Below the pieces are notes generated by a model, which was given only the letters and a program-made list of their open reading frames with translations, made no database searches and was not told the DNA's origin. From positions 1 to 14,805 of the forward strand of contig DGQA01000053.1 of NCBI GenBank assembly GCA_002390705.1: DNA of 14,805 nucleotides. The letters are read 5' to 3'. The DNA comes from Actinobacteria bacterium UBA4426 (GTDB lineage: Bacteria > Actinomycetota > Actinomycetes > S36-B12). This document shows positions 13,827-14,805 of the stretch, piece after piece; positions within the stretch are counted from its first letter, which is position 1; every line of letters begins with the position of its first letter. The translations under genes and the position numbers were made by a program.

Positions 13827-14795
13827 ATGAATGAAATCTTAAGTCTAAAAGATGTCGTCATTGATTATGACCGGAATGGCGAGAAAGTACGTGCAGTTGC
13901 TGGAGTTGACCTGGGCTTACGTCCGGGGGAGATTCTGGGGCTGGTCGGTGAATCTGGCTGTGGAAAATCGACATTAGGCAAAGCAATGGTTGGAATCTTG
14001 AAAGTAACCGAGGGCGAAATTACATTTGATGGTGAGAGGGTCAAGAAGTTGACTCGAGGTCGTCGACCAAAGCACTTCAGGAACCTGCAAATGATTTTTC
14101 AGGACCCGTATGGGTCATTGAACCCGCGGAGAAAAATCGGCGTACAAGTCATTGATGGTTTGCTTGTCGGGGGAATGAGAAAATCTCTGGCGCTCCTGAA
14201 GGCTGCAGAACTACTGGCTAAAGTGGGCTTACCTGAAGATGCAGTCGATCGATTCCCCCACCAATTTTCTGGTGGCCAGCGCCAAAGAATCGCAATTGCG
14301 CGAGCGTTGGCTGCTTCTACCACGGTGCTTATTGCAGACGAGCCGATTTCAGCCCTAGACACTTCATCACAAGCACAAGTAGCAAATCTATTGGTCGATT
14401 TGGTACATGAATTCAAGATGGGCATGGTCTTCATTTCGCATGACCTGTCGATTGTGCGAAGAATTTCAGACAGAGTCGCAGTTATGTATCTCGGTAAAAT
14501 TGTAGAAATTGGAACTACCAGCCAAATTTGGGAAAATCCTTCCCATCCCTACACCCGTGCGCTCGTTTCTGCTATTCCGCACGCCGATGGAGCATCTTTC
14601 ATGCCGTCGGACTTGCCAGGAGATGTTCCTAACCCAATGAATCCACCAAGTGGATGCCGATTCCACCCTCGGTGTCAACTAGCTTTGCCAAAGTGCACCA
14701 CCGAAGAGCCGCAATTTGTGACTTTGACCGACAATCGTGAGGTGTCGTGCTTCTTGCAAAGAGAAGGCGAATCGCCCGCGTCAATCACCCTCTAA
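13827..14795 (+). CDS. dppF: ABC transporter ATP-binding protein, DppF/OppF type
   Basis: The 322-residue second ATPase completes the transporter. Walker A is GESGCGKS (41-48), the Q-loop is Gln92 in MIFQDPYGSLNPRR (89-102), a run diagnostic of DppF/OppF. The signature is FSGGQRQR (147-154), Walker B VLIADE (167-172), and the switch is His205 in FISHD. The C-terminal domain has cysteines at 277, 283, 290 and 308 (GCRFHPRC and following). The ATG at 13827 starts two bases after the previous stop; the conserved sequence begins there (MNEILSLKDVVIDY), so the 14-residue longer frame from 13785 is not used. No strong Shine-Dalgarno site is seen, so translation is probably coupled to the DppD-type gene. 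The gene is complete, with ten bases left to the window edge. Confidence 0.95.
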   Translation: MNEILSLKDVVIDYDRNGEKVRAVAGVDLGLRPGEILGLVGESGCGKSTLGKAMVGILKVTEGEITFDGERVKKLTRGRRPKHFRNLQMIFQDPYGSLNPRRKIGVQVIDGLLVGGMRKSLALLKAAELLAKVGLPEDAVDRFPHQFSGGQRQRIAIARALAASTTVLIADEPISALDTSSQAQVANLLVDLVHEFKMGMVFISHDLSIVRRISDRVAVMYLGKIVEIGTTSQIWENPSHPYTRALVSAIPHADGASFMPSDLPGDVPNPMNPPSGCRFHPRCQLALPKCTTEEPQFVTLTDNREVSCFLQREGESPASITL

Positions 14796-14805
14796 ATCCG
14801 CTCAG

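Overview
The window looks like chromosomal DNA from an actinomycete-type bacterium (Actinomycetota) of roughly 50% GC. The clues are a mycothiol-dependent-enzyme-type DinB/maleylpyruvate isomerase family protein, a DUF2752/DUF4190 membrane-protein pair, frequent GTG or leaderless-style starts, and the sequence character of the peptide ABC transporter. A genus cannot be assigned from the sequence alone. No rRNA, tRNA, CRISPR array or intact insertion sequence was seen.

Layout. (1) 2-844: a LacI-family repressor that runs in from the left edge; only the effector-binding part is present. (2) 845-1967: about 1.1 kb with no convincing gene. It holds two strong palindromes, a minus-strand intrinsic terminator (1672-1708), and a minus-strand open reading that starts behind a good ribosome binding site but looks decayed. 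(3) 1968-2703: two small membrane proteins, DUF2752 (+) and DUF4190 (-), convergent and only 7 bases apart. (4) 2922-4598, minus strand: a 3-hydroxyisobutyrate-dehydrogenase-family gene split by one in-frame TGA, preceded by an intact DinB/maleylpyruvate-isomerase-family gene. (5) 4628-5695, plus strand: an Old Yellow Enzyme of the YqjM class, divergent from group 4. A perfect 7+6+7 inverted repeat lies between the two start codons and overlaps both putative -10 boxes. (6) 5826-14795, plus strand: a peptide-use locus. It encodes a DUF885 zinc peptidase, an NTF2/SnoaL-like small protein, an M24 Xaa-Pro-type dipeptidase, and a complete Dpp/Opp transporter (binding protein, two permeases, two ATPases).

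How it works together. Group 6 reads as one physiological unit: peptides are captured by a secreted binding protein, imported by the ABC transporter, and cut by two metallopeptidases. There is an internal promoter before the binding-protein gene. The upstream regions of the first peptidase gene and the binding-protein gene share two separate 11-base motifs, which suggests common control. A long hairpin sits at the start of the first permease gene and could set the ratio of binding protein to membrane components.

The most interesting points are the nonsense-split dehydrogenase with a stop-start TGAATG junction, the shared divergent operator, the paired intergenic motifs, the hairpin encoding the permease N-terminus, the compact HExxH in a DUF885 protein, and the absence of a lipobox in the binding protein. 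No wholly new multi-gene system could be shown from the sequence.
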